From contig NW_002060946.1 of assembly GCF_000150275.1 (NCBI RefSeq), positions 6,801,855-6,865,854 of the forward strand: DNA of 64,000 bases, given 5' to 3'. Below the pieces are notes generated by a model that saw only the letters and a program-made list of their open reading frames with translations, was not told where the DNA came from and did not search any database. Source of the DNA: Trichoplax adhaerens. Its lineage: Eukaryota; Placozoa; Uniplacotomia; Trichoplacea; Trichoplacidae. Below are positions 14,682 to 27,800 of this stretch, in pieces; position 1 is the first letter of the stretch; every line of letters begins with the position of its first letter. The translations under genes were made by a program, and so were the position numbers.

Positions 14682-15377
14682 ACACAGAACAATCAATTAA
14701 TTCTCTCTTCCTTTTACGAGGTAATAATTTTCTGGCATCATGATCACTCTTTGGAGATAGATCTTCACGTTGTTTTTTATCGCATGGCCATGCGACTACT
14801 AGGCCAGATGAGTTGGTAACTTGCTGACATAATATGATAGCAGCTTGGATAGACAAAACACGTTCGTGATTTTTTACACCATCAAATGTGTCCCAATAAA
14901 CACTATGTTCCCAAATATGCTTGGTAAAGCAGACTCTACTCTTATACACTTTATCTAGAATAAGCAGAATAAAAAAAAGCACCAAAATTGAAATTGAATT
15001 ATTTCAAAATCAAATTGAACTACAGCCAAACAGGATACTATGCTCTCCATTTTTGGGTGATAATTAAGCTTCCAAAAATATTAAAAAAATTTTCTTAATC
15101 AAACAAAGAAAACGGTATGCGGTTACAAACACTCGCACATGAATCGTTGAAAAAATTTTCCTTTCCACTAATAGAACTAACACAATATTTTAAACTCTAA
15201 ATAAGGTAGTCCAAAGCAAGTGTAAAAAGGACTGTTTTTAGCCAACTTACCACAGATACAGCAGATAATTTCGCTACCATCGTAAGATTTATATCGAGTT
15301 AAAACTTCCATTACATCGTTCAATTCGAGATCGCGTTTAATTTTTAAATTAGTAGGTGTGGGTGTGACAGAAGCCAT
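14680..15377 (-). CDS. Small C2H2 zinc-finger protein (two exons, 133 aa)
   Basis: Two exons, 15377-15251 and 14954-14680, join across a GTAAGT...TAG intron in consistent phase to give 133 residues. The joint creates a textbook C2H2 zinc finger: C39, C42, H55 and H59 (C-x2-C-x12-H-x3-H) with aromatic residues at the usual core positions (Y46, F52). Neither exon alone shows it, which supports the splice model. After the finger comes a stretch that looks conserved (WEHSVYWDTFDGVKNHERVL), and the C-terminus carries a basic cluster (RKLLPRKRKREL) suggesting nuclear import. With one finger, protein or RNA binding is as likely as DNA binding. I do not recognise a named family. The first ATG of the frame is used; an AATAAA overlaps the stop. 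Confidence 0.75.
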
Positions 15378-16789
15378 ACTAGCTCTCTATAGTTTATGAC
15401 AGATGACCAGCAAGTCAGTAGACAATATACACAGTGTGAGTCTGTATGACCAGAGTACAGTGTTTGGATGAAACAATGCGTTCCAAAGTCTTCAATTTTT
15501 TTTTTTCTCTCTCTCCTTCCAGTACCGTATTTTAACAATTACGGCAATGTCGTATGTCCAATTTTTTCTTCTCTAATCCACTACTTTTGGATCCTGACAA
15601 ATAACCAATGCAAATCTGTCTAAATTCAATTCGACCACGTTAAGCAGAAAATTTCAAGCTATCTACAATGCTTGACCCCAATAATTCAGCTGAACTTTTC
15701 CTACGCCGTACAACCAACCAGTGACCGAGAACAATGTTTTCAATTTGTCTGCCACCCTGTCTTCTACACACGCTTAAAACTGTGAATGAAAAGAATGTCC
15801 AGTGTTTTTATTGACAATGATGTTATGCAGAGAAAAATTTTTTTTTTTAACTACCAAAAATTCTATAAATGTTTTCTCATGTGATTGGTTGCCTTTATCA
15901 ACACCGATTGATCGATGCTACTGTATATCAGGCCAATCAATGGTTGGTAACGTCATAAATGGCGGGAAATCAGTATGATAAAAAAAAAAAAAAAAAGATA
16001 GTTATGCAAAAAACTCGATTCTGCGTACTTTGGGCTTGATGACGACATGATTCGATTCAATTAATATGGAGCGACGTGGCTGTGGCCTACGTCAGACCGT
16101 ATGTTGAAGTGGGTTTCCATGTTTGATGGGTCAGACTGTCACCTGACCATCTACAAACTACAGCGCTACGCTCAAGGTACACTCAAATTAGGCCATAGTC
16201 CATCCATCGACCTTCATCAATTCATTGAATGACAGTGCACTCATCACCTGTGCTTGGTGTTAGGTAATAGCATGGCCAAGCCATTCAACTGCAGACTTCA
16301 TCATGCAAATTGGAAATGGATGACACATAAGCTAAAATTAGTTTCCACTTCCAATCAATGCAGGGACAGGGATTACTGAATACTCAAGATAATATTTTAT
16401 TCCCTCCCCACCAAAAGGAGGAGAGTAAGGAAGCAAGTTTTTCTTGAGTAGCCCACCACACCGCTGTACTGTACGCCGATACGGTCATACGGTAATGAGT
16501 ACAGTACATGGGTTATCGCTGTTGAATGAATTTAGCGCAAGCGGTTTAATTTAGTAATTCATATAGAAATCCTATTTCATCTTCAACGAACTTTCTACTA
16601 TGTTCACAAGTTCATGCCATATTTTGATCTTTAGTCTGTAGTCTTTAAAAGGTACATTACTGAAAATGAGTGTGTTACGTGATTATACATAGTTTACTAT
16701 TTTCATGAAACGGATGTTTTACGAAAGGAAAAAAAAAAATAAATAAATAAATAACGTAATACAGTAAAGTGAAATTTTTCGAATTTACA

Positions 16790-17110
16790 AATTACTGTAC
16801 GTACAGTACAGTACAATACGGCGCATAATTGAGATATGACGTAACCAATCTTGTTCAAGACCATACTGTACTGTATTATTATTTATTATTATTATTAGTT
16901 ATTATAGTACTGTAGATACAATAATGCCTACAGTACAGTACTGTAAATGTTGCATGGTACACTGTACAGTATAGTACTGTACAGTACCAGCTGTAGCGCA
17001 CGATACTGTACCAAGTGCTAGAATCGAAATCCCATAACGGGACCTACAGTACAGTATCATGTCTACGCTACTGTACACTGTACAGTACTGGATGCGGCAC
17101 CTTTCAATGA
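16790..17110. repeat. Second cluster of TACAGTACTGTA-type palindromes
   Basis: Many overlapping copies of TACAGTAC, GTACTGTAC and ACAGTACTGT occur here, especially at 16795-16820 and 16915-17095, with an ATT-trinucleotide run between. The vocabulary matches the clusters at 6160 and 58805. The 81-codon minus-strand frame across it is a low-complexity artefact. Confidence 0.75.
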
Positions 17111-17564
17111 ATGAATTTGTTATAAACTGGATCTGTAAATCACTCAAAGACTCGGGTAGACTCCATCATTTTTTCCAATGATTTCATTTCTTGGCTGGTA
17201 AGTGGTTATTTTAACGCCTAGAACACAACCGAACAATGATGCAAATGTTGATAGCGGTACATTGTAAGCTGCAGGCTTATTCGCCTTCTGTTACATGATT
17301 ATTAATCGATTCAATCGAACCAATACGCCAACACTGAGCGCATCGCTGAGACATAGAAGAGAAGAAGAAAAAAAAATGGGCCTGCAGTTCCTTTTATACC
17401 TTGGCTTAGATATGCGCTTCAACTTTGTGCTGATTCACTTTTTGCATGGCGTACGTACGTATTGTCATAACATCATGTGAAGTCATCGAGCGTCAACCGC
17501 TATCGTTGTACTGTATAGTAGGTCGTGTAGTAGTATCATTCTCCATCAGGTGTCATGGCCGCTT

Positions 17565-17836
17565 ACCAATCGCCAAATCTCTGATAGAGATTTGACGATC
17601 AAAAGCGCTAAAATGGCTTTGCACTAAAGCTCCAATAGATGGAATAATTGCAAAATGGCAATAAACAAATCAAGGCTTTACTACCTTGATTGATTCTATT
17701 ACCAATCGTCAAATCTCTATCAGAGATTTGACGATCAAAAGCGCTAAAATGGCTTTGCACTAAAGCTCCAATAGATGGAGTAATTGCAAAATGGCAACAA
17801 ACAAATCAAGGCTTTACTGCCTTGATTGATTCTATT
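17565..17836. repeat. Two tandem copies of a 136-bp hairpin-bearing repeat
   Basis: Copies start at 17565 and 17701 with only a handful of differences, and a truncated third start is seen at 17837. Each unit contains a strong inverted repeat (CAAATCTCT...AGAGATTTG around a 3-base loop) and a second one (AATCAAGG...CCTTGATT around an 8-base loop). Short, non-coding and hairpin-rich is typical of a MITE-like element, though no target-site duplication is evident. Confidence 0.85.
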
Positions 17837-20800
17837 ACCAGTACAACTTGAAAGCTTGGTAGAGCGCTCTCCACAGTGAGTCAATGATACTGACTGACTG
17901 TAGAATAATGTCAGCAAGTAAGGCTCGGGTAGACCTTTGAACCTTTGAACGATACAAGTTGAAATTGATCCATGGGCAATCATGGATAAAATATCAAAGG
18001 CTAACATTCAGTACGTCTACAATAATTAATCCATTGACTGTAGTCAAATCATGATGGCCTAACTTGCTTCTATATCGTTAACAAGCAAGTGCAATGGCAA
18101 CCGGTAATGACCAGCAGAACTTGATAGGCATGATGTCCTACCTATGATATCACAGGCTAAAACTTCATGAAGAAAACTGAAATACTTGGATCAACATAAA
18201 TATCCTACTTCTATAATCGTCTTAAGCGATTTTGGACTCTGGATTCATGGGATCCACATACCCTAGGTGTACAGTACAGTCTACGGCAACCACTTCTATC
18301 CTTGGTTGATCGACACCAGTTGGATATCAACTAGTTTCAATAACATGATGACGAATACTAAAAGTGATTCAACGGACTGACAATGTAAAATAGTCCAGGC
18401 ATTCTAATATGTAGTGCACTTATGGAATGGCTATTTGAACAAATTAAATAATGATATTGTCCTTATAATTTGGGTCGTCTATAGGATCGACGTTGCAAAC
18501 GATTGTTTTGATAATAAATCAAATCTATATTGCTCGAAAGACAGTAAAAGTCAGTTTTGCTACACGCCATTGCCTACCTTGCCCTAACATGATGGTGCGA
18601 AAGCAACTTTACCCTTCCAACACTTAGTACTATCCTTAAGAAGAAATTTGTAAGTAATATTCTTACCGTACGTACAGTATATGGATATGCATTTCAATAG
18701 AGCCATTGACTTAATTTGGCTATTAATTAGTTGTTGCAGTGATTATTTATTTACGCCTTCTAGACGTAGTGTGTTAATGAACACCGTACACCACTTTCCT
18801 TGAGTATGAAGAATGAGGCAACCAAATTGACCGATAGTATTGCAATAGCTATTCGTGTTTATTTACCTGCCATGACTACAGTATATAGTACAACAGTCTC
18901 TATTTTCATGCAATCATGCATTATTTCAATATCGCAAATCAACCTTAGTCAAATGCCTTACTGGTTGTATTGCTACTCATAAACGAGTAGAAAGACGTTC
19001 TTGAAAATCTATTCATGCTATACTACACCTGTAGACGTATGTATCAAGTTATTAATCCATCTATCATTGCAGTATCGACATTTTTTGCAACACTTATTCC
19101 CACTGTAATGAGCTAAAATAGATGAAATAATATAGGATTGATACGATATTATATTAACTCCATCTGCGGTAGATATAAATGATACAGTCACGTATTATAT
19201 AATTATAGAGCCAAATCAATCTTATTTCCCTTTGCCTACTCTTATGTAAGGAAATTCAACTGGTGTGAATGATGAGTTGGCAATGTATATGAAGAAATCT
19301 CGAATAACTATGTCCACACATATATGATCATTATTCATTAGACAGTACAATCAAAACAGCATGTCAAGCCATTTATATTTGTGTGTATGATGAATTGGTT
19401 ATCAACTCATCTTATATGATGGAATCCCCGTTTTAGCAGCATCGTCAAGTAAACCTTAATAAACATACTGCAATTAGGGATTGTAAATATCCTCTTTGGT
19501 ATTAGAATTACCCAAGTATGAAAACTCAGGTGCAATCGCTAACTACAATACAGGTTTTGAAAGACAGTGTTTTTACTGCTCCAAATCCTCTAGTGTTAAC
19601 TGTACAACGAGTCTACGTACCGTACTACATGGTTAAGATATCAAATAGATTATATATATACACTACCCGATTTTCTCTCAACTTATCCATCTGATTGATT
19701 AGTGCTAACCTTGACCTGATTGAAGGATATTAACTTCGGAACATCAGTTGCAATGCACGCATTACAAATAATTGTCATATGGATTTACTAAATCATACGT
19801 TACGCGGCATGATTGTGTACTTATGCTGATTCTATAATTCGCCATATGCTATCATCACATGAAAGTATAGCATATTCTGTCGCATCAATTCTCGAGATAA
19901 TTTTGCATTTGGATAACCAAATAGCTTCTAGAGGCTACTTTCTCGAGAGTAGAATACTCTATAAATTAATAATCATATTAATTCGTTTATGTATTTGTGG
20001 AACATAATTCTTGGTCAATTCCTCCATTGCATAATTTAGATATTTGAGTTGAAAGGTAAGTACTGTGCAATCCGTATTTACTATTACGAATAATTTAGCT
20101 ACAAGGTAGTGAAGGAAAGGCGAATTTATTAATCCTTTCTGAATATTTCTATGATAAAATTATAATTCTCTTACCGTAGTTCGACATAATAGAGTGTGTT
20201 TGATCTCTATAACGGTCTTTATTTCTCGTATTACTGTATTAAATTAAGAGATTAATAAAAGTTGTTTTAGTTTCCGTAGCTTGATAAATTTTAACTATTA
20301 TAGCTCGAGGATATCTTTAAACCAGGTATAAATCGTACCATTTCTTCTTTATAGTCAATAAAATAGCTAAGTTATCTCATACTTATTACAAACATTGGAT
20401 CAGATTATCTCTTATGTACTCTTACATCCGTAAATTTTTAACCTAAGATATTGGTCTTTATAGATTGTAGCAATATTACGTCCTGGTACTAGATTAATTC
20501 TTATTAGTTATAAGATTACAATACTTTTAAACAATAATTATCTAGAACATAAAATACCTGAATTAGCGTTCGTATCGTATCAGCATGTGTCAATGCAAAT
20601 GAACTCCTTGATGCCTATTCAAAGCATTGCCTATAACACTTTTAGCAGTAGCAAAATATAGTATCTGCAGGTCTTCATTCATTGCCCATATCCTTACTAA
20701 TATAAGCCTATGCACATGGAAGACACACATCATATTTCTTGTCGGATTAATTATCAGAAATTATAATCATTTTCTCCTAGTTAGCTATCGTAGTATGCTT

Positions 20801-20964
20801 TTGCTACTAATTAGTCAATTAGTTGGTTGGTGTTAATGTGGTCACGATTGCCTGTGATAAATATTAATTGTAAGATTTATGTATGTATAATGCTGATTAG
20901 CTTTAACTTATCTTCTAGGTTGATATATAGAGATTTCCTTGGATTTTAGCTACAAGTATATAAG

Positions 20965-22196
20965 ATGCCTACAATACTTGATACAGATGTTAATGAAAAT
21001 GAAGATCTTGAAGGAAAACAAACTGGTGTTCATGTAGGCAAAAAGCGGCAGATGAAGTCGGCCAAGGTAGAGGAGATAAAAAGCGAGAAAAGAGAATGGC
21101 TTAGTGCAGCATGGAAAGGTGTCAAACCTTGGTCCGCCTTCGTAACATGTAATAAATTTTCTAAACCGCAAAGTATTTCTGATGTTGGAAAGCGTCTAGT
21201 AACCAATATTCGATTCTACTGGTGGAATTATATCTTCATAACCCTCTTTTTAATGATTTTTTGTATGTAAGTGCGAGAATTAAAGCAAAAGTATAGAGAT
21301 AGTTCTTTTATGTTGATCAAAAGTGTCATTATCGTATCTACTATGTGAGCCGTAGAGGTAAAAGAAAGAGCTTTGCGCCAAGCTAACATGTTCATTTTAC
21401 TAATTAGACTCCAAATAATCTATTCTTATGTCTATAACTGTAATCTATATTAATTTTTAATTAACTAAAATAATCTTAGCTACGCATCTTATTGGCAGTA
21501 TTGTTGATATCGTACCCAGTACGTAAATCATCCACATCATGATGGTTTCTTTTATAAGTTCATTGAATCTCTAATACTGTGCCCAGTTACTTCATACTAG
21601 CTAATGCACGTCTGAAATTGATATCTTGTCCAGAATTACCTCACCTATGCTGCTTTTGGCATTGTGTGCAACAGCAGCCGGCTGTTACTGGATTAATACT
21701 CGCTGCAAAGGAGAAAAAACCAAATTTTGCGGTACTTATAGAATGGATTGCATATTTCCTTCACTTGAATTATCTAATACCGTTTGCTTGTCGTCATTTC
21801 CTAACATTACTAATAACTAAGACTGTAAAATTTTCTTTTGTTGTAGGCCATGAATTTGATAAAACTGAACAGTACGGACTCGTTTGTTTAATCACTTTAC
21901 CATTATATATCTTTGCATCTGCTGGTTCAACTATTTTTTGGCTCACGGGTATATTATTCTTTTTATGTCCATTTGTGGAATTAAAATTTTTATTTACCAA
22001 ATTACTGTATCGTAAAAGGCAAATTATTTTACTGTTAATACCACCATCGACGATAACTCGATAGCCAAATCAATCGTAATTTGATATATTTATTTGTATA
22101 TCCCTAGGTCTTGTAGCTTTCATAGTTTTCTTTCACGCTACATTTACCCTATCGGAGGATGAGATTCTTCCACCACCAGGCACAGAAATGGTATAA
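20965..22196 (+). CDS. PRA1-family (prenylated Rab acceptor / PRAF) protein
   Basis: Five exons: 20965-21266, 21499-21522 (24-nt microexon), 21634-21731, 21847-21948 and 22108-22196. Phases agree throughout, giving 204 aa. PRA1/PRAF proteins are small hydrophobic ER/Golgi membrane proteins that bind prenylated Rab or Arf-like partners and influence vesicle traffic. Visible features: an acidic-basic cytosolic N-terminus (about residues 1-45), the family-typical segment from PWSAFVTCNKFSKPQ through RLVTNIRFYWWNYIFI leading into the first hydrophobic pair, then a polar loop and a second hydrophobic pair containing AGSTIFWLTG and HATFT, which align well with the conserved PRA1 C-terminal half. 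The usual family length is about 180-190 aa. The microexon is the least certain part; the rest is secure. I cannot decide between PRAF2, PRAF3/ARL6IP5 and PRAF1 type. Confidence 0.9.
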
Positions 22197-24849
22197 TTAT
22201 ACCGCCGCCGAAAATTTTTTACCGAATGATTAATTATAAATAACGTGTTAAATAATCGTAAGAATTATTAGAAATAATATTACGTATATAATATGTAAAA
22301 TATATATATTAAATAATGCGATTGTTCATTGCTAGATAATCATATGCCTGTATATTATCGCTTCGATTTATTAATATAATACAAGCTGTATAATATATTG
22401 CTTTATGACATTCAACTACTATAATTAGATCAATAACCGATGGTAAATTAAGCGTGTAAGTTAGGTAAATTACTTGTTACATATTGCGGGTATATCAAAC
22501 TTGACTGGTGATACGTTGGCTCCTTGTTACCTTGTATTGTTAAGGAATATGAGAATAATTAACGCAACCAATCGTGAAAAATATGAAGTTACATTCGAAA
22601 AATTAATAGTGTATTTATAAATATATCAATACCATCACTGACAGATAACAAAATATTACACCGAATATGTTGTAAAAAGTGCAACTACTACATTCAATAT
22701 TTACTTCTACAGAAAGGAAGTGTACTTTTTTAATACCTGTAATTCTTAAAAGTTGTTTCGTTATAAAGTAAACACTAAACGTCCGGGTATTAAAAACCAG
22801 TACAAAATATTACGGTAATCGGTTCCTTCAGTGGTTATTGATGCAATTTTAGCTGTCACTAACCTCTAAAAATTTCATTTATCACGATCTAGCGGTAGTG
22901 AATTTTTGTGAAATAAAATAAGAGTACCTATTGATGTAAGAATTTAAAATTATTGTTTATGATATATTTGAAGGTACTGACAGCATAACATGTAGTAAAA
23001 ACCAAAAGTCTCGATCTTACAATGTTTCATGGCAACAGACTGATGAGTGCAGGCCTCATCGATATAATGCTCAAACTTTTTACTACATTCTTTTATGATC
23101 CAGAAGCGTAATATCGAAAGTTTAACATGATACCGAAAAGACTGCGATTCGCCATTCACATAAGATCAGATCATATAATAGCAGCTTTATCTTTACCTAG
23201 TTACATAATTATTTATGATAAAATATGTAGCTATCGATGTCACGAAAAATTTAGTAATTTAATACATATTCTGCGGTCTTTCCTGGCAATCTTCTTGCTA
23301 AATTATAGTTACATCAAATAATGATAAAACTTTTCCATTACCGATACAACATGACGTTGATATTTTTATATGTATTCTTTCTCCCCAAATACGATTTTCT
23401 GTACTCCATTATTAGATATTCAAGGATAAAAAATTAGTCATCTATAGTATATTATTACTTCGATATCCTAAACCATTGCACAATTAGCAATTTTATTTCT
23501 CAACATTAAATTTAGACTTTCACGACACGATAGGTTGATTAAAAAAAGCAACTGACTGGTGGTATAGTTCTAACGACTACCGTCTAGTCTACAGTCAAAT
23601 CTGTGAACTTTCAGCCTCTATTTCATATGGTTTAATTGAATACTTCCAGTAACTGGTAACGATTTTAAACCGCATTATATCAAAAACTCACATCGTACAT
23701 TTTGATATTGTCCAAGGTCTGTAAATTTGCTATTAACTACTCATAACGTCTTTCAGATGTGTACAGTTCCTAGTTGCACTATCATGTACTTAGTTGGACA
23801 GTAGGTTTACAATAACAACAATAAATGAAACTCCTTTATCATTGCCTGAGATATTTGGAAATTAAAAAATACCAAGTATTAAATCTTACTCCTTGTACTT
23901 AAGCAAATGTAATAAATTTGTTCAGAAGGAAAAAACTTGAAGTATTAATTCTATTTATAATTATAGCGTTATATAATCAGTTGCTCAGGCCGATTGATTC
24001 TAGCCAGTATTTTAAAAATATATATTCATATTTCTAGCGACAGATAGTGTTCAATGTTTGCATGGTTATTCCTCTTTAGATATGATACATACGCATAAAT
24101 ACAAACCCTGAAGACTATTCTCTTCGAAGTTTAGGTGGTTATTTTTATACTTATTAAATCCGTCAAAAAGTCGATCAAAAATACATCGTAGCAAGGCGTA
24201 ACCTTTATTATCATTTAATGTGCATTGATAAGTGTATTATAATGTAGATATAGTCTACACAAATAGATGTATGCTGTAAATATAGTATATCGTATACGTG
24301 CATACTGTGTAATGTACAGTACATATAAGCGTGTCTACTAATAAGTTGTATACTCGCAAATAGGTTTATTTTTTACATATATAGTACAGTCTATATTGTT
24401 ATATAGCGTTGATAAATAAAAAAATTAAATCAGTCGGCGTTATTTAGTCGGTAATGTATAATATTTTCCTCGAAATAGTAATTTATATACCGAAAATGTC
24501 CCCGATAAAATATTTTAAGGCAGTTACAGTAACAGTTTTGATTTTCTTGATATAAAAACACATCGCTTCTCTTTGAGGAGTAATTCTTGTTCTAATTTAA
24601 TAGGACTAGTTATTGAGCTTACCGCAGATAAAAAAATAACTTTAATTTAGTCTTATTATAGAATAATAAATGAAAATAATTTGTGTATTAAGAGATCTCT
24701 ATTCATTTACTGAATTTCGTTAGTTCTATAGATATTCAATGTCAAATAGCAACTTGTTAAATTGCATATTTATAAGTCCTAGGCATAAATACTACCACAT
24801 CTAGGGCCATTTTAATGATGAAAGGAATAAATAACTCGACAGGATAAAA
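22197..24849. other. Intergenic stretch between two convergent genes
   Basis: About 2.65 kb of AT-rich DNA between the 3' end of the PRA1-family gene (+) and the 3' end of MEGF8 (-). It should contain both 3' UTRs. Only chance-length frames are seen and no repeat stands out. Confidence 0.6.
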
Positions 24850-27800
24850 TTACACATTTGTCTCATAAACGATATGCCTCGTAGTAGGCGTAACATTTGC
24901 TTGATAGTTGGTATCAATAGAATTACTACCACTATCATTGTCGCCATCATAGGCAGTAGCGTTGTTGGCTGTATCTATGCTTTTCTTTTGGTGTTTAATC
25001 AATTTCTTGAAAAGATTATACTTAGACGATTTGCTTGCTTCATGAGATGTTGAATGAATGAACGTTGATGCAACACATAGTTTTGTATTGCATCCAGCTG
25101 GTAGTTGAATCATAAATGTTCCTAATTGGACGTTTTTATTTCTCATTTGCTGAACGCATAATGGCGCCTTCATTGCTTCACCTTCTACGCTACCACTGCG
25201 TTCATTTTCATATAGAAGATGGAATATCTGATATGGTCTACTTTTCATATCTTCTACAGCTTCTTGCCTTTGGAGCACAACTCGGTATTGTTTCACTTTC
25301 CAAATCAGTAAGGCTATACCAAAGGCTAAAAATAACGAAGTAAAGAACGCTGCTAGAAAAATAAGCATATTAAAGCTTGAATATGGCTGATCAAAATGGA
25401 TTGTAGCGAAAGATTGTTCATGATGTCTAGTTGGAAAAATGGTTACGTAAAAATCACTTTCTTGGACTTTAGAAGTTCCAGTTTTGGGTATGATTATTGT
25501 AGTTTTGAAGGAAACTCCTTTCAGTTTAACGATTTCCCTTTTAAATATTATATAATTTTGATGTCTTTCCTTTGAAATGTCAATCTCAGTCATAGCTGAT
25601 TTACTTATATTCACTAAATTAATGTATCTACCATTTATTCCGTGGTCAATAAGCACTACCTCTGACTTCTTCGCAATGTAGATATCGGCTGTTGCATTAT
25701 AGATGGAGACAGTAATACGTATATCCACGTTGGAATAGATAGATGAGATATGAAAATTAGTGGATAAATTTACTGCTGATAATGGTTCTTTTTCAATTAA
25801 GCCTCTCTGTATTTCAAGTTCTTTATAACATTGGCGACCACCTATCCCTTCGCCCTTGTAACCAGCTTGACATTTCGAACACTAGTTCCGTATAAAAATT
25901 GTATAAATGAAATAAAAAATGAGATAAGACTTAAAGAAAAAACAGTAGTCTGTTTATATATATATATTATTTGTCTTAATCATCAGTTTAGGCAGGAATA
26001 TCAATTAATGTGAAATGAGATAAATCTGTGAACTGTTACAATTTGATTAACCTGTCGGTATCGACAATCTGAAGTGGTATGATCGCACGGTGATATTGTT
26101 TTATCTGCACAAGAACAATTTAATCCATCGAATTTGTTGCATGCTAATCCATGTCCATTACATTCACATCTGAAGGAAGAACAAAGTCGTGAAATAAGAA
26201 CATATGAAATGTACAGTATAACGAAGGAAATATATTTCATCAATTTATACAATATCCTTAGATTATCTATTCCACTATTATAAATTTTAAATACTAATCA
26301 CTTTTGTAGATAAATAATTAATACTTGGCCAAAGGTGTATAAAATTCTATACCTTTGACAAGGTGAACTTTCGTGTAAGCGAAAGAATCCAGTCTTGCAT
26401 TGATCACACTTCTTTCCCTCCATATTACCACTACAATTCAAACAGATAGCATCCTGCTGATTCGGGCCTATACTTTGCTTCTTTAATATCTAAAGAAATA
26501 AATGTAAGCTTATAACTTCATTCTTTGGTGACATTAGAATACTATAAAAGCTAAAGATATTTATCAGATAACAATATAACATGATTTAAATGTGACTGAC
26601 CTCTTTCAGGCTTGGAAATACACCATCAGATCGCAAACTTTTGTATTGGTCATCCGATACACATATATTGCTATGGTAGTTACAAAATTTTAAACAGGAC
26701 GTACATATTGAATCATTGTTATGCATGGATTTTACAAATAATGGCTTGCATTCATGGCAATATTTTCCCTGAAATTTGTGAAGAATTAGATATTTATCAA
26801 AACACATTTCAATACCATACACATAATATATCACACTAATTAAACAATAAATAGCAGAATTTCGAAGTATTTTCTTACCTGAGAATTGTTGTGACACTTT
26901 AAGCATATATCAGTATGAGTAGTATTCGGACAAGTAGAATGACTATTACAGTTACATTTCTTTTCGCAATATTCTCCGACATAACCAGTATAGCAACTAC
27001 AGTTATTAGGCTGAGTGCAATATCCATGATGATTGCAGCGATCTTTGCAAATAGGCATGCATTTTTCTCTATTTGGATGATAGTAAATAATATAATTAGA
27101 GCATATGTTTACATTTAATTAACATTTTCAATTTATCTTTAAGCATCTACTTGATTTATTACGTTGGTTCACCAACTCACCCTCGCAATTCATATCCGGC
27201 GACACAACTACAAATAAAAGAAGTAGGAGTATCTATGCAATTTTCAACATCAACACAGTCATGATTGCCATTTTCACACTCATTCTCCATAGGGCAAGAA
27301 AGGACATTCCAAGATGTAAAGCTTTTACTTAGTGCAGAGCTTGGGAAAATATCATTTAAGCACTGCTTCTGCATGGATGATTCCATGCAAATTCCTACCA
27401 AATTAAGAATTATGACAATATTACCACGAATAACAAATTAATAATTTGTATCTTAGAATGTATTATAAATATATATATTCGTTTCATTTACGCAAGATGC
27501 AATAGATTTAAGAATAATCGTAACCTTGCCCCGAGTAATTTCCTAAGGTATATTTTGCACACCAGGAGCAGTTCAATTGGCTATTGCAACTTCTACAATT
27601 CTTAAAGTTCCTACATGGACGAGGGCAATGATTAGGGCTGCTCAACAATTGGCCACAAGTTCCTCCAGCACAGATCAATGGAAGGGCACTCGGAGGTAGA
27701 CATTTTGACTTGGAAATACTCCAAACACAGTGACCAGATACTTCATCGGCTAACTGTCCAGTACATTCATAACAACTTTTACGATTTTGGCAAATCGATG

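Larger units (their letters stand above)
15378..20964. other. Intergenic stretch between zinc-finger gene and PRA1-family gene
   Basis: About 5.6 kb with no supportable gene. The part next to the zinc-finger start (about 15378-16500) is less AT-rich and is the likely promoter side of that minus-strand gene. Further on lie a TACAGTAC palindrome cluster (about 16790-17110) and a two-copy 136-bp repeat (17565-17836). The remainder, about 18000-20960, shows only short chance open frames. Confidence 0.5.

Noticed and set aside
17744-18007. 87-codon minus-strand frame
   Set aside because: Overlaps the 136-bp hairpin repeat and shows no family signature.
21579-22064. 161-codon plus-strand frame inside the PRA1-family gene
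   Set aside because: It reads through introns and uses the wrong frame for the third coding exon; only its central part (AGSTIFWLTG) coincides with real coding sequence.
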